Shown piece after piece: positions 8,584 to 17,013 of a stretch of DNA of 64,000 nucleotides. The stretch is from Syntrophobacterales bacterium (GTDB lineage: Bacteria > Desulfobacterota > Syntrophobacteria > Syntrophobacterales > Thermodesulforhabdaceae). Each line of letters starts with the position of its first letter. Position 1 is the first letter of the stretch. The position numbers and the translations under genes are program-made. The notes under the pieces were generated by a model that worked only from the letters and a program-made list of their open reading frames with translations, searched no databases and was not told the DNA's origin. The stretch covers positions 1 to 64,000 of the forward strand of contig JAOACS010000001.1 in the NCBI GenBank assembly GCA_026417655.1, written 5' to 3'.

Positions 8584-9201
8584 TTAAATAATTGCATCCA
8601 TAATTTTTAACCATAATTCATCTCTTCCAGTCTTTTCCTTGGCGGAAAATAACACAATATCTTTGGGAGAGATTGCAAGAATTCGGGCACATTCCTCCCG
8701 GGCTTTTTCCCATTGGTTACGGCTCAACTTATCAACCTTTGTAAGCACTGGGATTATAGAAAAAGATCGAGCTGCTAGCCAATGGTAAAGTTGAACATCT
8801 TGGGGCATTGCAGGATGCCGAGCGTCCATAATAAGCACTACCCCTTTAAGAGTTTTCCTGCTCTGAAGGTATCCCTCGATGAGCCATCTCCACTTAGCCT
8901 GTATCTCCTTTGGAACTTTGGCGAAACCGTAGCCAGGAAGATCTACAAAATAAAAGGCTTTATTTATTATAAACCAATTGATACTTTGAGTCCTTCCAGG
9001 TGTATTGCTTGTCTTTACCAATTTTTTACGCAGAAGGAGGGCATTTATGAGAGAAGATTTACCAACATTTGATCGGCCAGCGAAGGCGATCTCTGGAAGA
9101 CTTTCCGTTGGAAACTGTTGGACTATAAAGGCGGATGTAAAAAACTCAGCCGAGCTAATTTTAAAGTTTGCCACCTCCTGGTTTTTATTAACGGTGCTCA
9201 T
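8584..9201 (-). CDS. engB: Ribosome biogenesis GTPase EngB (YsxC/YihA)
   Basis: The 205-residue protein shows the EngB/YihA pattern: G1 GRSNVGKSS (about 42-50), a threonine-containing G2 region (NTPGRTQSINWF), G3 DLPGYGFAKV, G4 TKVDKL and a G5-like FSAKEK. EngB is needed for large ribosomal subunit assembly. The start codon overlaps the stop of the upstream aminotransferase by four bases (ATGA), implying translational coupling. The length is typical. Confidence 0.95.
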   Translation of the reverse strand: MSTVNKNQEVANFKISSAEFFTSAFIVQQFPTESLPEIAFAGRSNVGKSSLINALLLRKKLVKTSNTPGRTQSINWFIINKAFYFVDLPGYGFAKVPKEIQAKWRWLIEGYLQSRKTLKGVVLIMDARHPAMPQDVQLYHWLAARSFSIIPVLTKVDKLSRNQWEKAREECARILAISPKDIVLFSAKEKTGRDELWLKIMDAII

Positions 9202-10358
9202 AGGGACTTCTCACCTAGAAACTCTTCAATTCTTCGTAATCCTTCCTTAATTCGGTCCAGTGAATTAGCATAACTGAAGCGTAAAAATCCCTCACCATTA
9301 GGTCCAAAATCGATACCCGGCGTAACTCCCACATGGGCCTTCTCGAGGATGTCAAAGGCTAATTTGTAAGAATTTTTTTCGAATCTAGAGGCATTGGCAA
9401 ATACATAAAAGGCCCCTTTGGGTTCTTTTACAACCCCAAATCCTATCTCCTTAAGGCGCCTTACCATAAAACGCCTTCGCTCGTCGTATATTTGCACCAT
9501 CCTTTCTACATCTTGACTCACTTCTGGATTGGTGAGAGCCTCATAGGCTGCGCGCTGAGAGACGGAGTTTGCCGATATAAAAAGATTCTGCACCATGCAT
9601 TTTACCGTTTTCACAAACATCTTTGGCACAATAATATAACCTAGCCTCAAACCGGTCATGGCGTATAATTTAGAGAAACCATTAAAGACAAAGCATCTAT
9701 CGGTAAACTCTAGGGCAGAGTGAGCTCTAGCGCCATTATAAACCAATCCATGATAAATTTCGTCACTAAAGAGCCATAGCCCCATGTCAGAAAGAGCCCG
9801 AAGCTGATCTGGTTCCGTGATCTGCCCGGTAGGATTTGAAGGTGAATTGATCATTATGGCCTTTGTTCGATTAGTTATAGCTGTTCTTACCCTCTCTAGG
9901 TCGTATTGAAAGCCATCAATCTCTTTAACAACCAAAAATCTGGGAATGGCACCAACGAAACGGGCAAAATTAGGGTAGCAGGCGTAGCCAGGATCGCTAA
10001 GGATAATCTCGTCTCCCGGTTCAAGAATCAGGGAAAAGGCTACAATAAAGGCAGGGGAGGTTCCGGAGGTTATAACAATCTGATCTGGATCGAGTCCCTT
10101 TATTCCATAGGTTACTTCATAAAAGTCGCAAATTGCTTCCCTTAGTTCTAAAATGCCCAAGCTATGGGTGTAATGGGTCTCACCATTTCTAAGGGCTCTA
10201 ATTGCAGCCTCTTTAACGGCCTCTGGAGCATCAAAATCAGGTTCTCCTACCTCAAGGTGCACCACGTCGTGCCCTGTCCTTTCCAATTCCTGAGCTCGTT
10301 CCAAGACATCCATTACTATGAAGGGTCGGATCTCGGCTACCTGTCTGTTGATTGTCAT
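9198..10358 (-). CDS. Class I/II PLP-dependent aminotransferase (AspC-like)
   Basis: The 386 residues match fold-type I aminotransferases of the aspartate/aromatic group. The ITSGTSPAF loop, SPSNPTGQ, the DEIYHGLVY motif and the PLP lysine in FNGFSKLYAMTGLRLGYI (about 225-242) are all present. C-terminal RFSYANS carries the carboxylate-binding Arg. The acceptor and donor cannot be told from sequence; aspartate, alanine or aromatic amino acids are possible. It overlaps both neighbours by four bases (a TPR lipoprotein upstream, engB downstream) and belongs to the same transcript as hisG and hisI, so a role in amino acid synthesis is reasonable. Confidence 0.88.
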   Translation of the reverse strand: MTINRQVAEIRPFIVMDVLERAQELERTGHDVVHLEVGEPDFDAPEAVKEAAIRALRNGETHYTHSLGILELREAICDFYEVTYGIKGLDPDQIVITSGTSPAFIVAFSLILEPGDEIILSDPGYACYPNFARFVGAIPRFLVVKEIDGFQYDLERVRTAITNRTKAIMINSPSNPTGQITEPDQLRALSDMGLWLFSDEIYHGLVYNGARAHSALEFTDRCFVFNGFSKLYAMTGLRLGYIIVPKMFVKTVKCMVQNLFISANSVSQRAAYEALTNPEVSQDVERMVQIYDERRRFMVRRLKEIGFGVVKEPKGAFYVFANASRFEKNSYKLAFDILEKAHVGVTPGIDFGPNGEGFLRFSYANSLDRIKEGLRRIEEFLGEKSL

Positions 10359-11266
10359 GGTTTCCTTCCTAGAGATTCTATTTTCTTTAAGTAGTCTAAA
10401 GCCGCCTTTGCCGTTGGTGTATCAGGCGCTAGCTTTACCACCTGCTCTAAATAATACTTAGCCGCCCCGTAGTTGCCCTGTTGGTATAAGAGTTTTCCGT
10501 ATCCGAAGTTGGCCTGAACTAATTGAGGATCGTATTGGAGAGCTTCCTTATACTCGCTGAAAGCTCCTGAAGAATCGCCAAGTGCTTCAAGGGTTCTCGC
10601 CAGTTCAAGGTGGGCTATAGCATAGTTTGGGGCGAGCTCTATTGCCTGGCGGTAATATTTAGCAGCCTCTTTATAATTTCCCATACGGTAGAAAAGTGTT
10701 CCCAGATTGTAAGCTGCAAGTTGGGGTGTTTCGTAAAAGGGATTGCTTAGGGCTTTCTCGAAGGCTTTACGAGCTTCTTCAAGTTTACCTTCCTCTGCTA
10801 AGAATGCTCCTAAGGCATTTATTGCCTCGGCATAATCGGGCTGAACAGTGATAGCTTTATGGAGATATTCTTTTGCCTGCTCGCGAAAACCTCTCCTATT
10901 ATAGGCTATAGCGATCTCGTAAAGAAGTTGAGGATCCTTTGGACGTTTAGCCTCTGCGGCTTTAAGATACCTCAAGGCCATCGCAGCATTTCCGGCGGCT
11001 AAATAACTTTCTCCGATAGCTTTTAGCTTTTCTGGGTCACCAGAAAGTTCTTTGGCTATCGAGGCAATAGGTGGTTCCTCGATTTTTTCAATCGGAGTTG
11101 GCTCTGGAGCTGTTATAGGTTTAGGGGATTGGGTTTGAAGAGTTAAAGAGGAGGGAGAAGATGGCCTTGGTTGGGCAGCTTGCTGTTGTGTTCCGCATGA
11201 AACTAAAGTAACGGCCATTATCAACATGAAAGATGTCTTTAATAACATAAGAAAACCTTTTGCCAT
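10355..11266 (-). CDS. TPR-repeat lipoprotein
   Basis: The N terminus has a lipoprotein signal ending in VTLVSCGTQQQ, so Cys24 is the likely lipidated residue. A Pro/Ser/Gln-rich linker (about 25-65) precedes at least five tetratricopeptide units between about 75 and 295, with repeated patterns such as YNRRGFREQAKEYLHKAI and LYQQGNYGAAKYYLEQ. The protein should sit at the outer membrane facing the periplasm and act as a scaffold. It resembles PilF/NlpI-type proteins but no type IV pilus genes are in the window, so no specific role is assigned. It overlaps the aminotransferase gene by four bases. Confidence 0.82.
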   Translation of the reverse strand: MAKGFLMLLKTSFMLIMAVTLVSCGTQQQAAQPRPSSPSSLTLQTQSPKPITAPEPTPIEKIEEPPIASIAKELSGDPEKLKAIGESYLAAGNAAMALRYLKAAEAKRPKDPQLLYEIAIAYNRRGFREQAKEYLHKAITVQPDYAEAINALGAFLAEEGKLEEARKAFEKALSNPFYETPQLAAYNLGTLFYRMGNYKEAAKYYRQAIELAPNYAIAHLELARTLEALGDSSGAFSEYKEALQYDPQLVQANFGYGKLLYQQGNYGAAKYYLEQVVKLAPDTPTAKAALDYLKKIESLGRKP

Positions 11267-11297
11267 CCCTGATGCTGAAGTAAAACCGCCACCTTCT

Positions 11298-12170
11298 TCA
11301 AATGACCTTGTTTAACGGATACTCTATAATTCCCTCAGCACCTCGTTTGATAAGTTTAGGTATGAGATCTCGCACTACTTTCTTAGAAACCACAACTTCC
11401 ACAGAGAGCCATGAGTTATTATACAGGTAGGAGACCGTAGGGGAAGTGATGCTCGGAAGCACTTCCATAACTTGGGCCATTTTGTCTTCGGGAACGTTCA
11501 TTTTAAGTCCTACGAACTCGTCTGCTCTAAGGGCTCCTTGAAGTAGAGTGGAAATTTGAAGGATCTTGTCTCGTTTCCATTCATCTTCCCAGGCTTCTCT
11601 ATTGGCAATAAGTTGTGGGTTTGAGGTCATAAGTTCTTTGATAATTCTTAGGCCATTTGCCCGCATCGTACTACCCGTTTCCGTCACTTCCACAATAGCA
11701 TCACATAATCCTGCTATGACCTTCGCTTCCGTAGCTCCCCAGGAAAACTCTACTTCCACGTTGATACCAGCCTCCTTGAAGTAGCGCTTGGTAAATTGAA
11801 GGAGTTCAGTAGCCACTTTCTTCCCCTCTAGGTCTTTAATCTCTTTAATAGGGGAATCATAGGGAACAGCAATTACCCATCTAGTAGGTCTATTGGAAGC
11901 TTTGGAATAAACTAGGTCGGTCACAACCACAACATCGGAATTGTTTTCTAGGATCCAGTCTTTTCCGGTGATTCCAGCATCGAAGGTGCCGTTTTCTACA
12001 TAGCGAGACATTTCCTGAGCTCGACAGATAGAGCAACTAATTTCCGGATCATTTATATCGGGAAAGTAACTCCGTTCGGAAATAGTAATATTCCAGCCTG
12101 AATTTCTAAATAGTCTAAGAGTTGCTTCCTGAAGGCTTCCTTTAGGGATTCCTAACACTAAGCGCCTCAC
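11298..12170 (-). CDS. hisG: ATP phosphoribosyltransferase HisG, long form
   Basis: HisG joins ATP and PRPP in the first step of histidine synthesis. The protein starts [21 protein letters not shown] and includes [13 protein letters not shown] and the PRPP-loop region [17 protein letters not shown]. At 290 residues it is the long form with a C-terminal ACT-like regulatory domain, so it should not need HisZ and should respond to histidine directly. Its start overlaps the hisI stop by four bases. Other histidine genes here are hisI upstream and the fused hisHF far away at 53514-55097, so the pathway is scattered in this genome. Confidence 0.96.
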   Translation of the reverse strand: MRRLVLGIPKGSLQEATLRLFRNSGWNITISERSYFPDINDPEISCSICRAQEMSRYVENGTFDAGITGKDWILENNSDVVVVTDLVYSKASNRPTRWVIAVPYDSPIKEIKDLEGKKVATELLQFTKRYFKEAGINVEVEFSWGATEAKVIAGLCDAIVEVTETGSTMRANGLRIIKELMTSNPQLIANREAWEDEWKRDKILQISTLLQGALRADEFVGLKMNVPEDKMAQVMEVLPSITSPTVSYLYNNSWLSVEVVVSKKVVRDLIPKLIKRGAEGIIEYPLNKVI

Positions 12171-12559
12171 TTTTTATATACCTCCTCTGGATCGAATATG
12201 CGGGGTTCAACAATGACACACCGGTTCCCATCAATTTTACGGTAGAAACAGGTTCTATAACCCGTGTGACAGGCAGCACCACCCCGCTGATGCACCTTAA
12301 GAAGGATAGTGTCTTCATCGCAGTCAATCAATACCTCTACCACATCCTGAGTGTGTCCTGAAGTTTCTCCTTTTACCCAGATTTTTTGTCTCGATCGGCT
12401 CCAGTAATGAGCTTTCTTGGTTTCTAGAGTCTTACGCCAAGCTTCTTCATTCATGTAGGCGAGCATAAGAACAGAGCCGGTTTCAAAATCCTGAACAATC
12501 ACTGGAAGTAAACCTCCGGCTTTAGTGAAATTTGGTAGAATCATATTGCTCTCTCCCAT
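12167..12559 (-). CDS. hisI: Phosphoribosyl-AMP cyclohydrolase HisI
   Basis: A 130-residue monofunctional HisI, the third-step cyclohydrolase of histidine synthesis. The zinc and magnesium ligands are visible in [13 protein letters not shown] and [14 protein letters not shown]; the [14 protein letters not shown] motif is also family-typical. It lacks the HisE domain found in HisIE fusions. Two starts are possible, the ATG at 12557-12559 and a second Met at codon 6 (MILPNF). It is adjacent to hisG (four-base overlap) and two bases downstream of rlmN. Confidence 0.95.
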   Translation of the reverse strand: MGESNMILPNFTKAGGLLPVIVQDFETGSVLMLAYMNEEAWRKTLETKKAHYWSRSRQKIWVKGETSGHTQDVVEVLIDCDEDTILLKVHQRGGAACHTGYRTCFYRKIDGNRCVIVEPRIFDPEEVYKK

Positions 12560-12561
12560 AT

Positions 12562-13689
12562 CTATTCTCCCTTCGTAAGGGCATGATGGGTGTGGGATGG
12601 GATATTTGTTGAGAATCGCCTCAAAGACCCGGCTAATTGGCCGCAGGCAGCCTGTATATCTATCCCCCGACTTTCTCTAATGGTGGCCGTTATGTGAGCC
12701 TTTTGTAATATGGCCTGAAATTCATTAACCTTAGCTTCTGAGGGTCTCCTATATTTTGCACCTTCATGGGGGTTATAGGGAATGAGGTTTATCTTGCAAC
12801 GTAGTGGACGAACTAACTCCGACAGTTCCTTGGCTTCTCTAGGGCTATCATTTACGCCATCTATGAGGACGTATTCAAAGGTAATACGCTTCCTGGGCGG
12901 AAGGGGATATTTTATGCAAGCTTCAATTAGGGGTTCTAGAGAATAGGTCCTGTTAATGGGCATAAGATCGCTCCGGAGATCGTCTCTCGGGGCGTGAAGA
13001 CTTACTGCCAGGTTTACGGGATAATGCTTTCCCAGCCGATCCATAGCAGGAATAATCCCTACCGTAGAAAGGGTTATCCGTCTGTGAGAAAGGTTAATCC
13101 CCCTAGGCTCAAGTAGAATCTCTAAAGCTCTAAACAGCTCGGCCTCGTTAAGGAGAGGTTCTCCCATTCCCATGAAAACAACGTTTGTTATCCGATTCTT
13201 GGATAATTGTTGAACTTGAACATACTGATCAACAATTTCTCCAGCCTTTAGATTCCTTTTGAAGCCTAAAGAGCCTGTATAGCAAAAGGAACACTTTAAA
13301 GGGCATCCTACTTGAGTGGACAGGCAAAGGGTATAGCGAGGTGGATCGGGTATCAGAACCGATTCCACGGCGTATCCATCGGGGAGCTTGAAGAGGAACT
13401 TTTCTGTTCCATCGGATGAAGTGAGCTTAGAAATAAAAGAGATGGCCTCTAGGTGAAAGGCTTCTTTTATTTCCCTTCGAAGGTTGTTACTTAAATCTGT
13501 GCATTGATCCCATGAGCCAATAAGTCTAACGTATAGATGGTGAAAAATCTGTCTTGCTCGGAAAGGCCGCTCTCCCCAATCTATCATTAATTTTTCCAGC
13601 TCGGAAAGTGTAAAGTTTTTGATACAAACCTTTTCCCCCAATTTACTACACCTCATTCTGCCCTTCATATAGTTTAAAAATTCGTCCAA
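12562..13689 (-). CDS. rlmN: 23S rRNA/tRNA adenine-C2 methyltransferase RlmN
   Basis: A radical SAM enzyme that methylates C2 of A2503 in 23S rRNA and A37 in some tRNAs. The iron-sulfur cysteines are in [11 protein letters not shown] (Cys129, 133, 136), followed by [13 protein letters not shown]. The C-terminal AACGQL holds the resolving cysteine and the mid-protein second catalytic Cys lies in [14 protein letters not shown]. The first 11 codons ([11 protein letters not shown]) may not be translated, since a Met at codon 12 also fits. It heads the rlmN-hisI-hisG block. Confidence 0.94.
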   Translation of the reverse strand: MDEFLNYMKGRMRCSKLGEKVCIKNFTLSELEKLMIDWGERPFRARQIFHHLYVRLIGSWDQCTDLSNNLRREIKEAFHLEAISFISKLTSSDGTEKFLFKLPDGYAVESVLIPDPPRYTLCLSTQVGCPLKCSFCYTGSLGFKRNLKAGEIVDQYVQVQQLSKNRITNVVFMGMGEPLLNEAELFRALEILLEPRGINLSHRRITLSTVGIIPAMDRLGKHYPVNLAVSLHAPRDDLRSDLMPINRTYSLEPLIEACIKYPLPPRKRITFEYVLIDGVNDSPREAKELSELVRPLRCKINLIPYNPHEGAKYRRPSEAKVNEFQAILQKAHITATIRESRGIDIQAACGQLAGSLRRFSTNIPSHTHHALTKGE

Positions 13690-13767
13690 ATAGATAACAG
13701 AATTTCTCTTTTTAGGAAATTGTAATTGACTTAGGGTGTGAATTTAAAACAGGGGTTTAAGAACATA

Positions 13768-13829
13768 AGTTACCGAGAAAAACGTATCTAGCAAAAGGTT
13801 CTTTATAGGGTGTTCCAAAAGATTAGATA
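13768..13829. repeat. Left copy of a degenerate approx. 60-bp direct repeat
   Basis: This stretch (GTATCTAGCAAAAGG, then TAGGGTGTTCCAAAAG) resembles 14769-14832 (GTATCTAGGCAAG, then TAGGGAGTGTGTTAAAAG) in the same orientation and order. The copies lie about 1.0 kb apart and bracket the coiled-coil gene at 13840-14613. They could be remnants of a mobile element or simply similar promoter regions. Similarity was judged by eye only. Confidence 0.35.
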
Positions 13830-13839
13830 ACGCCTGTTG

Positions 13840-14613
13840 TTATAATTCAAAACTCTGTATGACTAAGATTCCAATTTCCTTAGCCTTTTTTAACACGCCC
13901 TGGGTGGCATAGTGAGTTATCAAAATCTTTACTATCTCCACATCTCCATACTCATTTTTTATGGCTTCTACCTTCTCCTCTATTTCGCTGAATGTCTTAT
14001 CGAGTTCCCTTTTGCCGGTAAGTCTTAACTTAGATTCACCCATTATCAGTATATCTTTTCCATTTCTTTTTCCGTGGGCAAAAATATTTATTTCCTTACC
14101 TCCTATTTCCTGCCTTACGAACCTTTCTTTTATTTCTATCTGAAAGTTAGATTTGAGAAAGGCAGGTAATAATCTGAAGGCCTCATTTTCAAAGGCATAG
14201 CTCATTGTCCTCTGAAGTCCGCCTAGGTCTCTCCTTGTATTAGCAAGTCCTTTTGCGAGTTTCCTTAATTCCTCTTCTGTTCTTTTCTGAGCCTCTATGA
14301 GTTCGGTAACTGCGGTTTCAAGGCGACCTGTCCGTTCTTCACTTTTCTTTTGGGCCTCTACAAGTTCTTCTAGTCTTTTTTCTGTTCTTCTCTGAGCCTC
14401 TATGAGTTCGGTAACTGCGGTTTCAAGGCGACCTGCTCGTTCTTCACTTTTCTTTTGGGCCTCTGCAAGTTCTTTTACTGTCGCCTTTAGTTCGTCAAAG
14501 TCAGATCTTTTAACCGTGTCCGCTATTTCAAGTCTAAAATATTCAAAGGCTTTGATAATGGGTAATTGAAACTCTTCTGGTAATGCATCTATTGCTTCTA
14601 TTATTTTCATCAT
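13840..14613 (-). CDS. Coiled-coil protein with PD-(D/E)XK nuclease-like C-terminal domain
   Basis: The 257 residues begin with a short helical segment (LPEEFQLPIIKAFEYF), then a long coiled coil (about 40-125) rich in Glu, Lys and Gln. It contains two near-identical 35-residue (five-heptad) units beginning EAQKKSEERAGRLETAVTEL and VEAQKKSEERTGRLETAVTE. The C-terminal domain (about 135-257) has the pattern EINIFAHGK, then ILIMGESKLRL, then VKILITHYA, which fits the restriction-endonuclease-like fold (acidic residue, ExK core). Related proteins of unknown function with variable coiled-coil length are known in thermophilic bacteria, and a DNA-related role is only inferred from the fold. It stands alone, with gene-poor flanks of 150 and 261 bases. 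Confidence 0.72.
   Translation of the reverse strand: MMKIIEAIDALPEEFQLPIIKAFEYFRLEIADTVKRSDFDELKATVKELAEAQKKSEERAGRLETAVTELIEAQRRTEKRLEELVEAQKKSEERTGRLETAVTELIEAQKRTEEELRKLAKGLANTRRDLGGLQRTMSYAFENEAFRLLPAFLKSNFQIEIKERFVRQEIGGKEINIFAHGKRNGKDILIMGESKLRLTGKRELDKTFSEIEEKVEAIKNEYGDVEIVKILITHYATQGVLKKAKEIGILVIQSFEL
14291..14500 (-). repeat. Two tandem 105-bp units inside the coiled-coil gene
   Basis: The unit starting GCCTCTATGAGTTCGG at 14291 recurs at 14396, an offset of exactly 105 bases (35 codons, five heptads). The first roughly 80 bases of each copy are almost identical. The repeat keeps reading frame and heptad register, so unit number could vary between strains without breaking the gene. 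Confidence 0.85.
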
Positions 14614-14768
14614 GGCAAGCTAGAGGTCCTAAGTCACAATTTACATATTACACCACGTCTTTATAACTTTATAAACTCCGACATCAAGAGTAAAGATTAA
14701 AGAAAGTCTCAGTATTACCCTTCAGTAAGAGTTTATTTCTCTTCGAGTTCTTACACATTTCACCCTAT

Positions 14769-14832
14769 GTTAGGAAAGGAAAGTATCTAGGCAAGTTTTA
14801 GGGAGTGTGTTAAAAGTTTATTACTAGGATGC
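14769..14832. repeat. Right copy of the degenerate approx. 60-bp direct repeat
   Basis: Partner of the stretch at 13768-13829, in the same orientation. It lies in the 261-base intergenic region (14614-14874) upstream of fdhA. Apart from this repeat and an AGGAGG ribosome site for fdhA near 14860, I see no gene or strong promoter there. Confidence 0.35.
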
Positions 14833-14874
14833 TACATGTTTTAAGTAACGTATGCCAGGAGGGGAATAGGAAGG

Positions 14875-16941
14875 ATGGATTATAGGGTTATTCCAACGAT
14901 ATGCACTTATTGCGGCTGTGGCTGTGGTGTTGGACTAGAAGTAGTAGATGGAAGGGTTGTTCGGACTCTTCCTATTAGAACAAATCCCGTAAATGAAGGG
15001 AAGTTATGCATCAAAGGATGGAATGTCCATGAGTTTATCCACCATCCTGCAAGGCTTAAAAAACCTCTTTTAAAACATGGTGGACAGTTAGAACCAGTCT
15101 CTTGGGAAGACGCCTTTGACTATCTGGCAAGAGAACTTTCTAGGATAAAGGAGACTTACGGCTCCGACAGTATAGGTTTTTTGGTGAGTGCAAAATGCAC
15201 TAACGAAGATAATTACGTAGCCCAAAAGTTCGCTCGGGTTGTTATTGGCACGAATAACGTAGACCATTGTGCTCGTCTTTGACATTCTTCTACCGTGGCA
15301 GGTCTTGCTGCGGCTTTTGGAAGTGGTGCTATGACAAATTCCTTTAAGGAGATAGAGGACACAGAGTGTATCTTTGTTATAGGTTCCAACACTACTGTTG
15401 CTCATCCCCTTGTAGCTACAAGGATTTACAAAGCTAAAGCCAAGGGAGCCAAACTCATAGTTGTTGATCCAAGAAAGATTCACCTTGCAAGCTTTGCGGA
15501 TATTTACGTTCAGCACCGATTAGGTACCGACGTGGCTTTGATAAATGGTATCATGCACGTTATTTATAAAGAAGGGTGGTATAATAAAAAATTTATAGAT
15601 GAGCGGACAGAAAACTTCGAAGCCCTTGTTGAGGTTATAGATAAGTATCCTCCTTCTCTCGCTTCCCGAATTACGGGTGTGGCCGAAGAGGACATTATTA
15701 AGATAGCTAGGTATTATGCCACCTCAGAAACAAGTTCAATCCTTTACTGTATGGGAGTGACACAACACGCAACAGGTGTCGATAACGTAAAGAGCCTTGC
15801 GAACTTAGCAATGCTTTGTGGTCATGTGGGAAGGCCATCTACCGGTGTAAACCCTCTCAGGGGACAGAACAATGTTCAAGGTGCCTGTGATATGGGGGGA
15901 TTGCCCAATGTGTATCCAGGCTACCAAGCTGTAAATGTTCCTTCGAACAGAGAGAAGTTCGAGAAAGCCTGGGGTGTGACCCTTTCACCTAATGTTGGAT
16001 TAACGGTAGTGGAAATGACCAATGCTGCATTGGAAGGAAAGCTCAAGGCCCTAATAATAATGGGTGAAAATCCCCTTGTGAGCGATCCTGATGTACATCA
16101 TGTAGAGGAAGCTCTAAGGGCCTTGGAGCTTTTAGCTGTAATAGATATTTTTCCAACCCCTACAACAGATCTTGCTCATGTTGTTCTTCCCGGTGTCTCC
16201 TTTGCCGAAAAGGATGGCACCTTTACTAATTCGGAAAGACGGGTTCAGCGTGTTCGCAAAGCTATTGAACCAATTGGAGAGGCTAGGGTGGAATGGGCAA
16301 TATTTCAGGATTTGGCGACTCGGTTGGGCTACCATATGAGTTACTCCTCCTCTGAAGATGTTTTTAAGGAACTTACTGCTCTCACTCCTTCCTATGCTGG
16401 AATTTCCTACGAGAGACTCGACAAAAGTCCGGAAGGCCTTATATGGCCGTGTCCCACGCCAGATCATCCCGGCACACCGATTCTACACAGGGGCCAATTT
16501 GCTAGAGGGAAGGGGCTATTTCATGCCGTCGAGTACAGGGGTCCAGCGGAAGTGCCCGATGATGAATATCCCTTTTGGCTTACTACAGGCCGAGTTTATG
16601 TGCACTACCACACGGGAACTATGACAAGACGATCTTTCCATCTCGTTCGAGAGCTCAACGAACCTTACGTGGAAATTAGTCCAGAAGATGCCCTAAGGTT
16701 GGGCATTGAGAATGGAGAAATGGTTAGGCTCGAAAGCCGAAGGGGATATATTATAACGAAGGCCTTTGTAACAGATTCGGTGAAGGAAGGCCTCCTTTTT
16801 ATGCCCTTCCATTTTGCTGAGGCGGCAGCAAATAGATTGACAGCCAGCACCGCCCTCGATCCAATAGCAAAGATACCGGAACTTAAAGTTTGTGCTGTTA
16901 AACTCTCAAAACTAGAACCTCAGACCACAGTTGCAGCCTAA
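14875..16941 (+). CDS. fdhA: Formate dehydrogenase catalytic subunit with selenocysteine
   Basis: The full gene is 688 codons with an in-frame TGA at 15280-15282 read as Sec (residue 136). The frame around it reads VDHCARL-U-HSSTVAGLA, the invariant active-site motif of Sec formate dehydrogenases, with the neighbouring His. An N-terminal 4Fe-4S site uses Cys10, Cys13, Cys17 and Cys45 (CTYCGCGC and KLCIKG). The rest is the molybdopterin oxidoreductase core (MGVTQHATGVDNVKSLANLA, GQNNVQGACDMG) and the molydopterin dinucleotide-binding domain at the end (TTGRVYVHYHTGTMTRRS). It oxidises formate or reduces CO2. It has no twin-Arg signal, so it is cytoplasmic and FdhF-like. No electron-transfer subunit is adjacent. 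FdhD, encoded at 29479-30318, is its likely sulfur-transfer chaperone. A strong AGGAGG site precedes the ATG. Confidence 0.95.
15280..15320 (+). promoter_or_regulatory. Sec codon and SECIS element of fdhA
   Basis: TGA at 15280-15282 is followed by GCA (15298-15300), loop GGTCT (15301-15305) and TGC (15306-15308). The GGTCT apical loop at this distance is the same as in the well-studied E. coli fdhF SECIS, where SelB binds. Confidence 0.85.
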
Positions 16942-16949
16942 AATTAGAT

Positions 16950-16971
16950 GGGCAGGTCCCTATACCTGCCC
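16950..16971. terminator. Hairpin between convergent fdhA and substrate-binding protein gene
   Basis: GGGCAGGT (16950-16957) pairs perfectly with ACCTGCCC (16964-16971) across a six-base loop. It starts nine bases after the fdhA stop and lies in the 72-base gap between convergent genes, where a shared terminator is expected. The U tracts are poor on both strands (AAAACC and TCTAATTTT), so termination strength is uncertain. Confidence 0.55.
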
Positions 16972-17013
16972 AAAACCGACTTAGAAGCTAGGCTAGTAGA
17001 ATTTAAATACCCT

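Noticed and set aside
14875-15282. Nonsense mutation splitting fdhA into a pseudogene
   Set aside because: The TGA stands exactly at the Sec position and a SECIS loop follows.
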